DNA of 64,000 bases from Ardenticatenaceae bacterium. Its GTDB lineage: Bacteria > Chloroflexota > Anaerolineae > Promineifilales > Promineifilaceae. The notes below the pieces were generated by a model. The model was not told where the DNA came from. It saw nothing but the letters and a program-made list of their open reading frames with translations, and made no database searches. The stretch's first letter is position 1. Each line of letters opens with the position of its first letter. Below are positions 52,514-60,286 of this stretch, in pieces. The position numbers were made by a program, and so were the translations under genes. The stretch spans positions 1 to 64,000 of the forward strand of contig JACKBR010000017.1 in assembly GCA_020634495.1 (NCBI GenBank), written 5' to 3'.

Positions 52514-53298
52514 TTCAACATTCACGCGAAGGCATCGTTTATTTTGAGTTTGCAAGTTTGGCGGGAAACGGCCGTATCCAACACGCCATCTTTTCCCGCC
52601 AGGGTGGGGTCAGCCAGCCGCCACATGATTCCCTGAATTTAAGTGTGAGTGTACCCGATGAGAAAACGGCCGTTTACGCCAATCGCGCCAAAGCATTTGG
52701 CCTGTTTGGGCGGCAAAACGATACCGTTGTCCACGCCCACCTGGTACACGGCAACACCGTCGCCCGCGTCACCCAGGCCAACAATGGCACCTGGGTGGAG
52801 CACGTCGATGCGCTCATCACCAACGAGCCAGGCTGCGGCCTGACCATGAACTATGCCGACTGCACCCCCATCTTTTTGTACGATCCGGTGCAGCAAGCCA
52901 TTGGCCTGGGACATGCGGGCTGGAAGGGGGCGGTGGTGGATTTGCCGGGGGCGATGGTGTGGGCCATGCAGCAGCAGTTTGGCAGCCATCCGGCTGATTT
53001 GTTGGCGGGAATTGGCCCGTGCATTAGCTGGCAACAATACGAGGTAGACGAGCCGCTGGTTAGCGAGGTAAAAGCGGCGTTTGCCAATTGGGAACTGTTG
53101 TTAAGAAAACCTGTGGGGAAGGCAAACGGCCGTTTCCATTTTGATCTCCCCGAAGCCAACCGGCACAATCTGGCCCGCGCTGGCGTGCAGCAGATTGAAC
53201 TATCCGGCTTTTGCACCGCCCAGCGTACCGACCTCTTCTTCTCGCATCGCGCCGAAAAGGGAAAAACGGGCCGGTTTGGCACGATATTTATTCTCTAG
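52510..53298 (+). CDS. pgeF: PgeF / YfiH-type laccase-domain protein
   Basis: 262 residues. Family blocks: VVHAHLVHGNTVARV, ALITNEPGCGLTMNYADCTP with the metal-binding Cys, GLGHAGWKGAVVDLPGAM with the two His residues, GIGPCISWQQYEV, and RTDLFFSHRAEKGKTGRFGT. Members act as purine nucleoside phosphorylase/adenosine deaminase-like enzymes or remove mis-incorporated residues in peptidoglycan precursors. Overlaps yjjX by four bases. The N-terminus contains two ACGGCCGT sites reading NGR and TAV. Confidence 0.92.
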   Translation: MIQHSREGIVYFEFASLAGNGRIQHAIFSRQGGVSQPPHDSLNLSVSVPDEKTAVYANRAKAFGLFGRQNDTVVHAHLVHGNTVARVTQANNGTWVEHVDALITNEPGCGLTMNYADCTPIFLYDPVQQAIGLGHAGWKGAVVDLPGAMVWAMQQQFGSHPADLLAGIGPCISWQQYEVDEPLVSEVKAAFANWELLLRKPVGKANGRFHFDLPEANRHNLARAGVQQIELSGFCTAQRTDLFFSHRAEKGKTGRFGTIFIL

Positions 53299-53342
53299 CC
53301 AAAAATTGACTATCTGGCAGTCGAGCATGTGCAAAAAAATGG

Positions 53343-53371
53343 TTGACGTTGCCAGCGGAGTATGCTACCCT
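53343..53371 (+). promoter_or_regulatory. Possible promoter of the leuS leader
   Basis: TTGACG (53343-53348), 17 bases, TACCCT (53366-53371). The -10 box is poor; a TATGCT lies close by but at the wrong distance. Confidence 0.4.
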
Positions 53372-53396
53372 CTTTCCACTTGATTCAGGAAACTTT

Positions 53397-53501
53397 ATGA
53401 TGATTAATTACTTGGTTGCTCAACGATTACGAAATGAACAACGGCACTTACTTGGTAGCCGTGTTTGTTGCGTTGCTGGGGCAACCTCATGGGTCGAATG
53501 A
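53397..53501 (+). CDS. Small leader open frame before leuS
   Basis: 34 codons, beginning MMINYLVAQRLRNEQRHLLG and ending in a TGA at 53499. AGGAAA is five bases before the ATG. It holds four leucine codons, all of types rare in this CTG-rich region (TTG, TTA, TTA, CTT), and is followed 30 bases later by the first of two terminators. This fits a translated attenuator for a leucyl-tRNA synthetase gene. No known leader peptide is recognised; the frame could be chance. Confidence 0.35.
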   Translation: MMINYLVAQRLRNEQRHLLGSRVCCVAGATSWVE

Positions 53502-53530
53502 ATTAAGAAAGTCAGTTTCTAACCGTTTCA

Positions 53531-53568
53531 GGCCACAGGTGCTTCAGCCCTGTGGCCTTTTTCTTTTT
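53531..53568 (+). terminator. Intrinsic terminator 1 in the leuS leader
   Basis: Perfect nine-base arms GGCCACAGG (53531-53539) and CCTGTGGCC (53549-53557), then TTTTTCTTTTT. It would stop transcription before leuS unless overridden. Confidence 0.8.
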
Positions 53569-53569
53569 A

Positions 53570-53594
53570 GCCACAGGAACGCCTGTGGCTTTTT
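53570..53594 (+). terminator. Intrinsic terminator 2 in the leuS leader
   Basis: Arms GCCACAGG (53570-53577) and CCTGTGGC (53582-53589) with a four-base loop, then TTTTT. Its arms equal those of terminator 1, so the two hairpins can exchange strands. Confidence 0.75.
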
Positions 53595-53625
53595 ACTTTA
53601 TCAAATTGCACAAATTAGCTATAGA

Positions 53626-53686
53626 CCAGGACTGGCAGTCCTATTTGTATAAGCGTACGCTTTTCAAAGCTCAGGACTCCCAGTCC
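53626..53686. repeat. AGGACTGGCAGTCCT repeat pair
   Basis: Two short palindromes, AGGACTGGCAGTCCT and AGGACTCCCAGTCCT, about 40 bases apart. Their complements pair with each other as well. Confidence 0.65.
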
Positions 53687-53758
53687 TAATAAACAAGTGA
53701 ATTGTCATGAAATCAGAGTTTGTCATTACCCAAAATTGGAGCCTCTTATTGTTAGCCA

Positions 53759-53825
53759 GCCCGGCAGCGGCGTCGGCGCTTGCCGATTGAGCAGGGTGTG
53801 CCTGAGCGCCCTGCTGCTGCCGGGC
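53759..53825 (+). ncRNA. Three-way-junction RNA element upstream of leuS
   Basis: Perfect closing stem GCCCGGCAGC (53759-53768) / GCTGCCGGGC (53816-53825). Inside are two perfect hairpins: TCGGC/GCCGA with loop GCTT (53773-53786), and GCAGGG/CCCTGC with a twelve-base loop (53791-53814). Much more GC-rich than its AT-rich surroundings. It is not a T-box: no GGUGGNACCGCG-like bulge is present. It lies 107 bases before the leuS ATG. Could be a cis-acting leader, a small RNA or a mobile repeat; expression unknown. Confidence 0.5.
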
Positions 53826-53931
53826 AGTTTTAGGGTGACTCAAGTGTTCACAAACTGAAGTTTGGTAATCGAGTAATTCACCTACCAGGTTGCGCAATTA
53901 CCAATTACAAATTACAAGTCAAGAGGACAAA

Positions 53932-56415
53932 ATGACAAAACAAGCAAAATACAATTACAAAGCTGTCGAAGAAAAATGGCGACCCATTTGGGAAGCGCAA
54001 AATCTGTACCGGGCGGGGGACGACCCCAGCAAACCCGATTATTACATTCTGGATTATTTCCCGTATCCGTCCGGCGCGGGGCTGTCGGTGGGACATGCCC
54101 GCAACTATGTGCCAACCTGCATTACCACCCGCTACAAGCGGATGCAAGGCTACAACGTGCTGCACCCGATGGGGTGGGACGCTTTTGGCCTGCCTGCCGA
54201 AAATTACGCCATCAAGCACAACATTCATCCCCGTGAAAGCACTCAGCTGTTTGCCGACACCTACCGCTGGCAAATACAACAGATGGAGTGCGCCTACGAT
54301 TGGTCGCGGGAGGTCAATTCGACTTATCCCAATTATTACAGGTGGACACAATGGTATTTTCTGCTGCTGCATAAGCGGGGGCTGGCCTACCGGGCGCTGG
54401 GCAGCCAGTGGTGGTGCCCCACCTGCCAGACCATCCTGGCCAACGAGCAGGTGGAGCAGGGGCTGTGCTGGCGCTGCGACAGCGAAGTGACCAAGAAGGA
54501 GCTGGCTCAGTGGTATTTCAAAATCACCGAATATGCTGACCGGCTGCTGGCTGACCTGGACACGGTGAATTGGCCTGAAAACATCAAAGCGATGCAGCGC
54601 AACTGGATCGGCCGTTCCGAAGGCACCGAGGTCGTTTTTGAGGTTAAACATCCGCAGATTACACAGATTTCGCAAATCAGGACGTTTACGACGCGGGTGG
54701 ATACGCTGTTTGGGGTGACGTTTATTGCCATTGCGCCGGAGCATCCGCTGGTGGGGCGGATTGTGGCGGATGGGCAGCAAACGGCCGTTTCCCACTACAC
54801 ACAGCAGGCCAAACGCAAATCCGAAATTGACCGCACGGCCACGAACAAAGAGCAAACCGGCGTCTTTACCGGAGCGTATGCAGCCCATCCAATCACTGGC
54901 GAGCCGGTGCCAATTTGGGTGGCTGACTACGTGCTGCCTGGCTACGGCAGCGGCGCGGTGATGGGCGTGCCAGCCCACGACAGCCGCGACTTTGCCTTTG
55001 CCCAAACCTACGATCTGCCCATTGTGCCGGTCATTGAGCCGGAGGATGGTGCGTCAAGGAATGACGTTGAAGTGGAAGGTTGTTTTACGGGATACGGCCG
55101 TCTGGTCAACTCAGGCCAATTCTCTGGGCAAACTTCTCAAGAGGCGATGGCGGCGATGACGGCCGTTCTGCAAGACCAGGGCATGGGCCAGCCGCAAGTC
55201 ACGTACAAGCTGCGCGACTGGCTGATTTCACGCCAGCGCTACTGGGGCGCACCCATTCCCATCGTCCATTGCTCCGAATGCGGCCCGGTGCCTGTGCCAG
55301 AAGCAGACCTGCCCGTGCTGCTGCCCGACATTGACAATTTTGCCCCAACGGGAGACGGCCGTTCTCCGCTGGCGCACATCGCGGAATGGGTCAACACCGC
55401 CTGCCCCCAATGTGGCGGCCCGGCCCAGCGCGAAACCGACACGATGGATGGTTTTGCCTGTTCATCGTGGTACTTTCTGCGCTTTGCTAATCCGCATTAC
55501 GAAGAGGGGCCGTTTGATCCGGTGGCGGTGCGGCGATGGCTGCCGGTGGACACCTACGTTGGCGGGGCGGAACATGCTGTGCTGCATCTGCTGTACGCTC
55601 GCTTTTGGACCAAAGTGATGGCCGATGCGGGGCTGATTGAGTTTGGGGAACCGTTTACCGAACTGCGCAATCAGGGTGTGCTGATGTCACCGCTGGACGG
55701 CCGTCGCATGTCCAAATCGCGCGGCAATGTCATCACCCCCGACGAGGTGATTGCCCGCCACGGCACCGATGCGCTGCGCCTGAATGTGGTGTTCCTGGGG
55801 CCGTTTGATGGCGATGTGACCTGGGATGAGGGCGGCATTCGCGGCATGACGCGCTTTGTGGAGCGATTTTGGACGCTGGCCAGGGAGAAAGTTAACGCAG
55901 AGACGCAGAGGCGCAGAGATGTCAGCGCAGAGGCAGATTTTGAGCGGACGCGGCACAAAATTGTGAAGCGGGTGACGCAGGAGATGGAGGAGTTTCGGTT
56001 TAATACGGCCGTTGCTGGCCTGATGGAATACCTGAACAGCCTGTATGATGTGCGTGCGCAGGCGATTGGCGCTGAGGCGTGGCGGGAAGCGCTGGGCACG
56101 ATGGCCCGTCTGCTGGCTCCGTTTGCCCCGTTTGTTGCGGAGGAAGTGTGGCAGTCGGTGCTGGGCCACAGCCAATCGGTGCATGTGCAGCCCTGGCCTC
56201 GCTACGACGAAGCCCTGACGCAGGACGATGAGATAACGATGGTGGTGCAGGTGAATGGCCGGGTTCGGGATCGCATACTGGTGTCGGTGGCTACGTCGGT
56301 GGAGGTGGTGAAGGAAACGGCCGTTAATTGCCCCAACGTACAGGCACACATCAACGGCCAACCAATTCGCAAAATTATCGTTGTGCCGCAAAAGCTGGTC
56401 AATATTGTTGTTTGA
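53932..56415 (+). CDS. leuS: Leucyl-tRNA synthetase
   Basis: 827 residues from the ATG at 53932 (AAGAGGA before it). Charges tRNA-Leu. HIGH-region PYPSGAGLSVGHARNYVPT has Ser in place of the first His; GWDAFGLPAENYAI and zinc-type WWCPTCQTILANEQVEQGLC follow; editing domain with TTRVDTLFGVTFIAIAPEHP; then CSSWYFLRFANPHYE and the signature RRMSKSRGNVITPDEV. Two dispersed repeats are read in frame: HPQITQISQIRTF just before the editing domain (54651-54679) and NAETQRRRDVSAEAD after the KMSKS domain (55890-55936). Neither replaces a catalytic motif. The leader contains two terminators and a three-way RNA. Confidence 0.97.
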   Translation: MTKQAKYNYKAVEEKWRPIWEAQNLYRAGDDPSKPDYYILDYFPYPSGAGLSVGHARNYVPTCITTRYKRMQGYNVLHPMGWDAFGLPAENYAIKHNIHPRESTQLFADTYRWQIQQMECAYDWSREVNSTYPNYYRWTQWYFLLLHKRGLAYRALGSQWWCPTCQTILANEQVEQGLCWRCDSEVTKKELAQWYFKITEYADRLLADLDTVNWPENIKAMQRNWIGRSEGTEVVFEVKHPQITQISQIRTFTTRVDTLFGVTFIAIAPEHPLVGRIVADGQQTAVSHYTQQAKRKSEIDRTATNKEQTGVFTGAYAAHPITGEPVPIWVADYVLPGYGSGAVMGVPAHDSRDFAFAQTYDLPIVPVIEPEDGASRNDVEVEGCFTGYGRLVNSGQFSGQTSQEAMAAMTAVLQDQGMGQPQVTYKLRDWLISRQRYWGAPIPIVHCSECGPVPVPEADLPVLLPDIDNFAPTGDGRSPLAHIAEWVNTACPQCGGPAQRETDTMDGFACSSWYFLRFANPHYEEGPFDPVAVRRWLPVDTYVGGAEHAVLHLLYARFWTKVMADAGLIEFGEPFTELRNQGVLMSPLDGRRMSKSRGNVITPDEVIARHGTDALRLNVVFLGPFDGDVTWDEGGIRGMTRFVERFWTLAREKVNAETQRRRDVSAEADFERTRHKIVKRVTQEMEEFRFNTAVAGLMEYLNSLYDVRAQAIGAEAWREALGTMARLLAPFAPFVAEEVWQSVLGHSQSVHVQPWPRYDEALTQDDEITMVVQVNGRVRDRILVSVATSVEVVKETAVNCPNVQAHINGQPIRKIIVVPQKLVNIVV
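54651..54679 (+). repeat. CGCAGATTACACAGATTTCG repeat inside leuS
   Basis: An intergenic word family read in frame at the entry of the editing domain. Confidence 0.75.
55890..55936 (+). repeat. ACGCAGAGACGCAGAGGCGC repeat inside leuS
   Basis: An intergenic word family read in frame as NAETQRRRDVSAEAD between the catalytic and anticodon-binding domains. Confidence 0.8.
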
Positions 56416-56439
56416 TTGAAAAAATGGGATGTGGGTGAA

Positions 56440-56477
56440 TGCCGATAAACGTAGATTTTTGTCTACGTTTATCGGCA
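56440..56477. terminator. Bidirectional terminator between leuS and the LysM gene
   Basis: Perfect sixteen-base arms TGCCGATAAACGTAGA and TCTACGTTTATCGGCA around a six-base loop. On the plus strand it is followed by ACCCTAATTTTTC; on the minus strand by TTCACCCACATCCC. Long stem, convergent genes on both sides. Confidence 0.75.
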
Positions 56478-56490
56478 CCCTAATTTTTCT

Positions 56491-56958
56491 TTAGGGAATG
56501 CAGAGCGTTTGCCCGGCGTAGATATAGTTCAAATTGTAAATGTGGTTGGCTTCGGCAATGGTGTAAGGGCTGAGTCCGTACCACAGGCCAAGGTTGATCA
56601 AATTATCGCCATAACGCACCGTGTGGTAATAGCGGCAGTACCGCTGTGGAGGTGGCGGTGGTGGGTGTGGGCTGGGCGTGTAGTGATGCGGAATGAAGAT
56701 GACAGTTCCGTAATAAATCAGGTTTGGGTTTACGATGTGGGGATTTGCCGCCAGGATGTCGTAAACGGTAACGCCATAGTTCAGGGCGATGACCGAAAGT
56801 GTTTCACCATAGCGCACGGTATGGTAGACACCATAACTTTCGGCGGGAGCTTCTTGGGGTGCGGCATACGTGGTGGAAACGGTTGCACCAAGCAGCAGCC
56901 CAAAAAGCAAGAGCAGGACAGCTATCCTGCGGAACGAAGAAAACACACCTATTCTCAT
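56491..56958 (-). CDS. Secreted protein with two LysM domains
   Basis: 155 residues. Signal peptide (IAVLLLLFGLLLGATVSTTY, cleavage near AAPQ). Two LysM domains: YHTVRYGETLSVIALNYGVT to LIYYGTVIFIP, and YHTVRYGDNLINLGLWYGLS to YIYAGQTLCIP, separated by a Pro-rich linker. LysM domains bind peptidoglycan or related glycans; no catalytic domain is attached. The second domain begins after two Cys residues (YCRYY) and ends with Cys, a possible disulphide. AGGAGG precedes the ATG. Preceded by a promoter at 57067-57096. Confidence 0.9.
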   Translation of the reverse strand: MRIGVFSSFRRIAVLLLLFGLLLGATVSTTYAAPQEAPAESYGVYHTVRYGETLSVIALNYGVTVYDILAANPHIVNPNLIYYGTVIFIPHHYTPSPHPPPPPPQRYCRYYHTVRYGDNLINLGLWYGLSPYTIAEANHIYNLNYIYAGQTLCIP

Positions 56959-57066
56959 GGGGAACGCCTCCTAGAAGTTGCCGGTGGCAGTTGGGGAAAA
57001 CGGCCGTTTTGCCCCCCGCTTGTAGTTTACCTCTCCTGCCAACTATTAACATAAAACGGTGCTGGC

Positions 57067-57096
57067 ACTATAGCATAATCTACAGGGAAATAGCAA
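57067..57096 (-). promoter_or_regulatory. Promoter of the LysM gene
   Basis: On the minus strand TTGCTA (57096-57091), 18 bases, TATAGT (57072-57067). About 100 bases before the LysM ATG. Confidence 0.45.
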
Positions 57097-57109
57097 TATC
57101 TTTTTGCGA

Positions 57110-57148
57110 AACAAAAAGCGCTCAGAAACCATCTTGGTTCCAAGCGCT
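57110..57148 (-). terminator. Terminator after efp
   Basis: On the minus strand AGCGCT...GGAACCA pairs with TGGTTTC...AGCGCT, followed by TTTTTGTTT. It lies in the 333-base gap (56959-57291) between efp and the LysM gene, which otherwise holds one ACGGCCGT site and no gene. Confidence 0.6.
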
Positions 57149-57291
57149 TGTAATCGTCAGGCACAACCACTTTCAAAGGGCCGATGCGTTTTTTTAGCAA
57201 AGTACGTACATTGAATGAAGGAAGAATTTGCTCGATCTTCGCACACTCTCCCAGATGCTTTGCCAGAATTCAGCCAAATTAAAGTGAAATA

Positions 57292-57849
57292 TCAGACGCG
57301 AGTGATGTATTCGCGGGATTCGGTATTGACACGAATTTTATCGCCGATGTTGACAAACAGCGGTGTTTTTACCTTTAGACCCGTGCTGGTAATCACTTCT
57401 TTGGTTGCGCCAGTTGCTGTGTCGCCAGCGACGGCATTTTCCGCTTCAACTACCTCAAAGTCCATTGTCTTGGGCAAAACGTAGTCTAGCACTTCCCCTT
57501 CATACATCAGTAATTCAAGTTCCATATTGTCAATGAGGAATGCTTTGTCATCTTCCAAAACGTGGTGGTTTACTTGTTTTTGGTCGTAGGTGGCGGTGTT
57601 CATGAAGACGTAAAAGGTGCCATCATCATACAGATATTGGAAGGTTTGTTTTTCTAGCCGAATATCTTCCACGCGGTCACCAGAGGTGAAGGTGAGCTGA
57701 AAGTTAGAGCCAGAGCGCAGGTCGCGGACGCTGACGCGAATGGTGGCTTTGCCGCGGCCTGGCTTGCTGTGGCTGTATTCGGTTACTTTGTAAAGGTTGC
57801 CGTCCTGGGTAAAGCTTACGCCACGACGCAGCTGGTTGACATCAATCAT
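57292..57849 (-). CDS. efp: Elongation factor P
   Basis: 185 residues from the ATG at 57849 (AAGGAG before it). Relieves ribosome stalling at consecutive prolines. KOW-like domain I with loop SHSKPGRGKATIRV; OB domains with FYVFMNTATYDQ and the conserved end GLKVKTPLFVNIGDKIRVNT. The tip residue of the loop is Arg32 in PGRG, where many bacteria have a lysine that is modified. Arginine at this place is rhamnosylated by EarP in some proteobacteria; no earP or other modification gene is in this window. Proline-rich neighbours such as the helical-repeat proteins would need EF-P. Confidence 0.96.
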   Translation of the reverse strand: MIDVNQLRRGVSFTQDGNLYKVTEYSHSKPGRGKATIRVSVRDLRSGSNFQLTFTSGDRVEDIRLEKQTFQYLYDDGTFYVFMNTATYDQKQVNHHVLEDDKAFLIDNMELELLMYEGEVLDYVLPKTMDFEVVEAENAVAGDTATGATKEVITSTGLKVKTPLFVNIGDKIRVNTESREYITRV

Positions 57850-57875
57850 GATTAGTTGCTCCTTCTTGTTCAATA

Positions 57876-57931
57876 AACCTCCCGGAGGTTTTGTCCAGAA
57901 GCCATTTTCGGGAGCAAACCTCCGGGAGGTT
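57876..57931. repeat. AACCTCCCGGAGGTT inverted element
   Basis: AACCTCCCGGAGGTT (57876-57890) and its complement (57917-57931), each also nearly self-complementary, around a 26-base interior. Same family as 6082-6137. Confidence 0.75.
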
Positions 57932-58018
57932 GGATATCGTTTTTGAAATTAGTTTTTCGACTGCGGAGTTTATCATAAACAAACTTAGGTGCGTAATTAT
58001 GAGATCGTAGAAATTTGT

Positions 58019-58182
58019 ACAAAGAAACAAAGGTTTGGAAGGCACATACGTAAACCGCAAAAAGTATTTGGAAATCCGCAAGGTTATTCGCGGTTTACGT
58101 TAAAGAGAACAAAAGCTTCTTTACGTTAAAATTATTTTAAGGACTTTTTGTTCTCTACTTAGAAAAATCTTTGTTTCTTTGT
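58019..58182. repeat. Nested foldback element
   Basis: Outer arms ACAAAGAAACAAAG (58019-58032) and its complement (58169-58182). Two inner pairs: ACGTAAACCGC / GCGGTTTACGT (58048-58058, 58090-58100) and AGAGAACAAAA / TTTTGTTCTCT (58104-58114, 58146-58156). Together they form another three-way shape. Fills the gap before the zinc-ribbon genes. Confidence 0.7.
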
Positions 58183-58278
58183 GCCTTTGTATAAAGCTAC
58201 CAAAAATTTCTAACTTGAAAAGAGTATGTTGAAATTGGCTTGCGTCTTTTTTTGTCTTTTGAGTACAATGCGGCTGAT

Positions 58279-59097
58279 ATGGATGAATTTGCTACAGCTT
58301 CCCCCAAAACCGAAATTTTATGCCACCAATGTGCGGCCGTTCTCCCGGTAGAGCAAGGATCGCAGTTTGTTACCTGTGAATTTTGCGGCGCGACCAATTT
58401 TGTAGACAAGAGCGGCGCGGTTTTACATTATGCGGTGCGGGCTACTTTGGATGAAACGGCCGCTTCTGCCGCAGTTCGTCGCTGGATGGGGGGAAATGAC
58501 ACGGTGAAAGATTTGGACAAGAAGGCGGTGCTGGAACGGCCGTCTTTCCAATTGTTCCCTATGTGGCTGCTGCGTATAGACCAGAACGGCCAGGAAAAAG
58601 TGGTGCTTAAACCCGCCGCCGCCCTTTCTGTGATCGACCTAACTGAACTAAGCATCCCCGCCTCTGACCTGGAACCGTATGATCACACAATGGATGGCGA
58701 TGCCATTGCGCCCACAGTGCCTTTAGAAACCGTGCGCAAATGGCTGGCAGAAAACCAAAAAGTTGCTGCCGGGCAAATAAAAGAGAGTTCGCTGGTACAC
58801 CTGCCGCTGTTTTTGTTTAAATATAAATTTGAGGGGCGGGAATATACGGCCGTTGTCGATGCCGCCAGCAGCCAGGTGTTTGCCAGCATCTATCCCTCTA
58901 AGCGCGAAGTTCCCTACGTGGCCATTGGCTCTGTGGGCTGCGTGCTTTATTTTTGTGCGGCCCTCATCCCCGCCATCACCTTCTTTACAACCGGCGGCAC
59001 CGGGTTGATTTTTGGCATATTAGGCTACATCGCCGTTGCCATTGTCCTGGCCGTACCCATTTTTGGCATTGCTGCCTACATTTCGGCCCGTGTTTAG
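58279..59097 (+). CDS. Zinc-ribbon membrane protein 1
   Basis: 272 residues. A zinc ribbon at the N-terminus: two CxxC knuckles (CHQCAAVL and CEFCGATN). A soluble region of about 170 residues has FQLFPMWLLRIDQNGQEKVV and SSLVHLPLFLFKYKFEGREY, with short aromatic strand pairs. Two membrane helices end the protein (YVAIGSVGCVLYFCAALIPA; GLIFGILGYIAVAIVLAVPI). The ATG at 58279 is chosen because it opens directly into the ribbon; an upstream ATG at 58269 region is possible. It heads a run of three zinc-ribbon genes. Function unknown. Confidence 0.75.
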   Translation: MDEFATASPKTEILCHQCAAVLPVEQGSQFVTCEFCGATNFVDKSGAVLHYAVRATLDETAASAAVRRWMGGNDTVKDLDKKAVLERPSFQLFPMWLLRIDQNGQEKVVLKPAAALSVIDLTELSIPASDLEPYDHTMDGDAIAPTVPLETVRKWLAENQKVAAGQIKESSLVHLPLFLFKYKFEGREYTAVVDAASSQVFASIYPSKREVPYVAIGSVGCVLYFCAALIPAITFFTTGGTGLIFGILGYIAVAIVLAVPIFGIAAYISARV

Positions 59098-59110
59098 CAA
59101 TCCGACGTCT

Positions 59111-59169
59111 AGACCCTAAGAGTTTGATCTTGACGAGTTTAGACAATAGCAACCAAACTCTTAGGGTCT
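59111..59169. repeat. AGACCCTAAGAGTTTG inverted element
   Basis: Perfect sixteen-base arms AGACCCTAAGAGTTTG (59111-59126) and its complement (59154-59169), between two zinc-ribbon genes. Same family as 7536-7635 and 62303-62354. Confidence 0.8.
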
Positions 59170-59185
59170 TAGAAAGCAACAAAAT

Positions 59186-60286
59186 ATGACACAATCGACC
59201 AACAAAACCCAAGGACTGACTTGCCCAGAATGCAGCGGCGTGGTGCCGATTGCCGAAGGCGACCGCATTGTAGAATGCCCGTTTTGCCACACGAATTCGC
59301 TGGTGCAGGGGGAGCGCGGCGTGCGTCGCTGGCAGGTGCCCCAAATTGTGGAGCGCGAGCGGGCGCTGCAAACGGTGGGCAACTTCTTCCGAGGCATGAA
59401 AAAAGCGCGAGACCTGGCCAAAGACGCCCAAATCAAAGACACGTTTCTGGTGTACCTGCCCTACTGGCGGGTGGAATCTTTTGTGGCGGGCTGGATGTTT
59501 GGCCGGATAAAATCTGGCAAGGACAGCACCCGGCCCGTTGAAGTACAAATCAGTGAGATGATGCACTGGAACGATGCGGCCGTTGACGTGGCGGAGTACG
59601 GGGTACACCAGGTAGCCATCTCTAAAGAGCAGCTACAACCTTACGATAGCGACCACCTGCACGCCGAGGCGATGGTGTTTGAGCCGTCGGAGTCTCATAC
59701 CGATGCGCTGGCGGAGGCGGGGCGGCATTTTACCTACCGGGGCCGCAAAACGCGCAGCCTGCGCACCAAGTTTTTTGAGAAGTTCCACTTTTTGCGGCAG
59801 CGTTTGTCGATTGTTTATTACCCGCTGTGGGTGTCGCGCTACGAATACCACAAACGAAATTATCAGGTGGTGGTGGATGGGGTGAACGGCAACATTCTCT
59901 ACGGCAAAGCGCCAGGCAATATTTTTTACCGGGCGGCAGCGCTGGTGGGCGGATTGGCGGCGGGCAATCTCATTTTGGTGAATGGCACGCTGTTGGCAGG
60001 CACGCTCATCAGCAATTCGGATGAAGAGGGCAGCTTATTGCTCATTCTCATGCCCATCGCTTTGGGGATTGGTTTGATTGCTGCGGGCTACCGGGCTTTT
60101 CGCTATGGCGAAGAGGTGGAGGAAATCCAAAAAGGAGCGCGGAAAGCGGCAATGGCGGGTGAATCGGATGGCCGTGACTTCATGTCTGCCCTGACGGGGG
60201 GGCTGATGGGCGGCTCTGGCGACGTGAAGGAGATGATGCGCTCTGGGATGAGTGTGCTAGAAGAACTGTCGGAGATGAAACGATGA
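59186..60286 (+). CDS. Zinc-ribbon membrane protein 2
   Basis: 366 residues. N-terminal ribbon CPECSGVV and CPFCHTNS. A helical stretch with EREERAL-like heptads (IVERERALQTVGNFFRGMKK), then strand pairs TFLVYLPYWRVESFVAGWMF and LSIVYYPLWVSRYEYHKRNY with VVVDGVNGNILYGKAP. Two membrane helices (YRAAALVGGLAAGNLILVNG; GSLLLILMPIALGIGLIAAG), then a charged cytoplasmic tail with a Gly-rich patch (TGGLMGGSGDVKEMM). The repeated (Y/L)PLW pattern is common to the three proteins of this operon. It ends overlapping the third gene by four bases. Function unknown. Confidence 0.8.
   Translation: MTQSTNKTQGLTCPECSGVVPIAEGDRIVECPFCHTNSLVQGERGVRRWQVPQIVERERALQTVGNFFRGMKKARDLAKDAQIKDTFLVYLPYWRVESFVAGWMFGRIKSGKDSTRPVEVQISEMMHWNDAAVDVAEYGVHQVAISKEQLQPYDSDHLHAEAMVFEPSESHTDALAEAGRHFTYRGRKTRSLRTKFFEKFHFLRQRLSIVYYPLWVSRYEYHKRNYQVVVDGVNGNILYGKAPGNIFYRAAALVGGLAAGNLILVNGTLLAGTLISNSDEEGSLLLILMPIALGIGLIAAGYRAFRYGEEVEEIQKGARKAAMAGESDGRDFMSALTGGLMGGSGDVKEMMRSGMSVLEELSEMKR

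Noticed and set aside
53488..53510. tRNA T-arm-like GGGTCGAATGA
   Set aside because: No acceptor stem, anticodon arm or CCA context can be folded around it.
53299..53931. T-box riboswitch before leuS
   Set aside because: The conserved antiterminator bulge and specifier-loop motifs are not found; only terminators and other hairpins are present.
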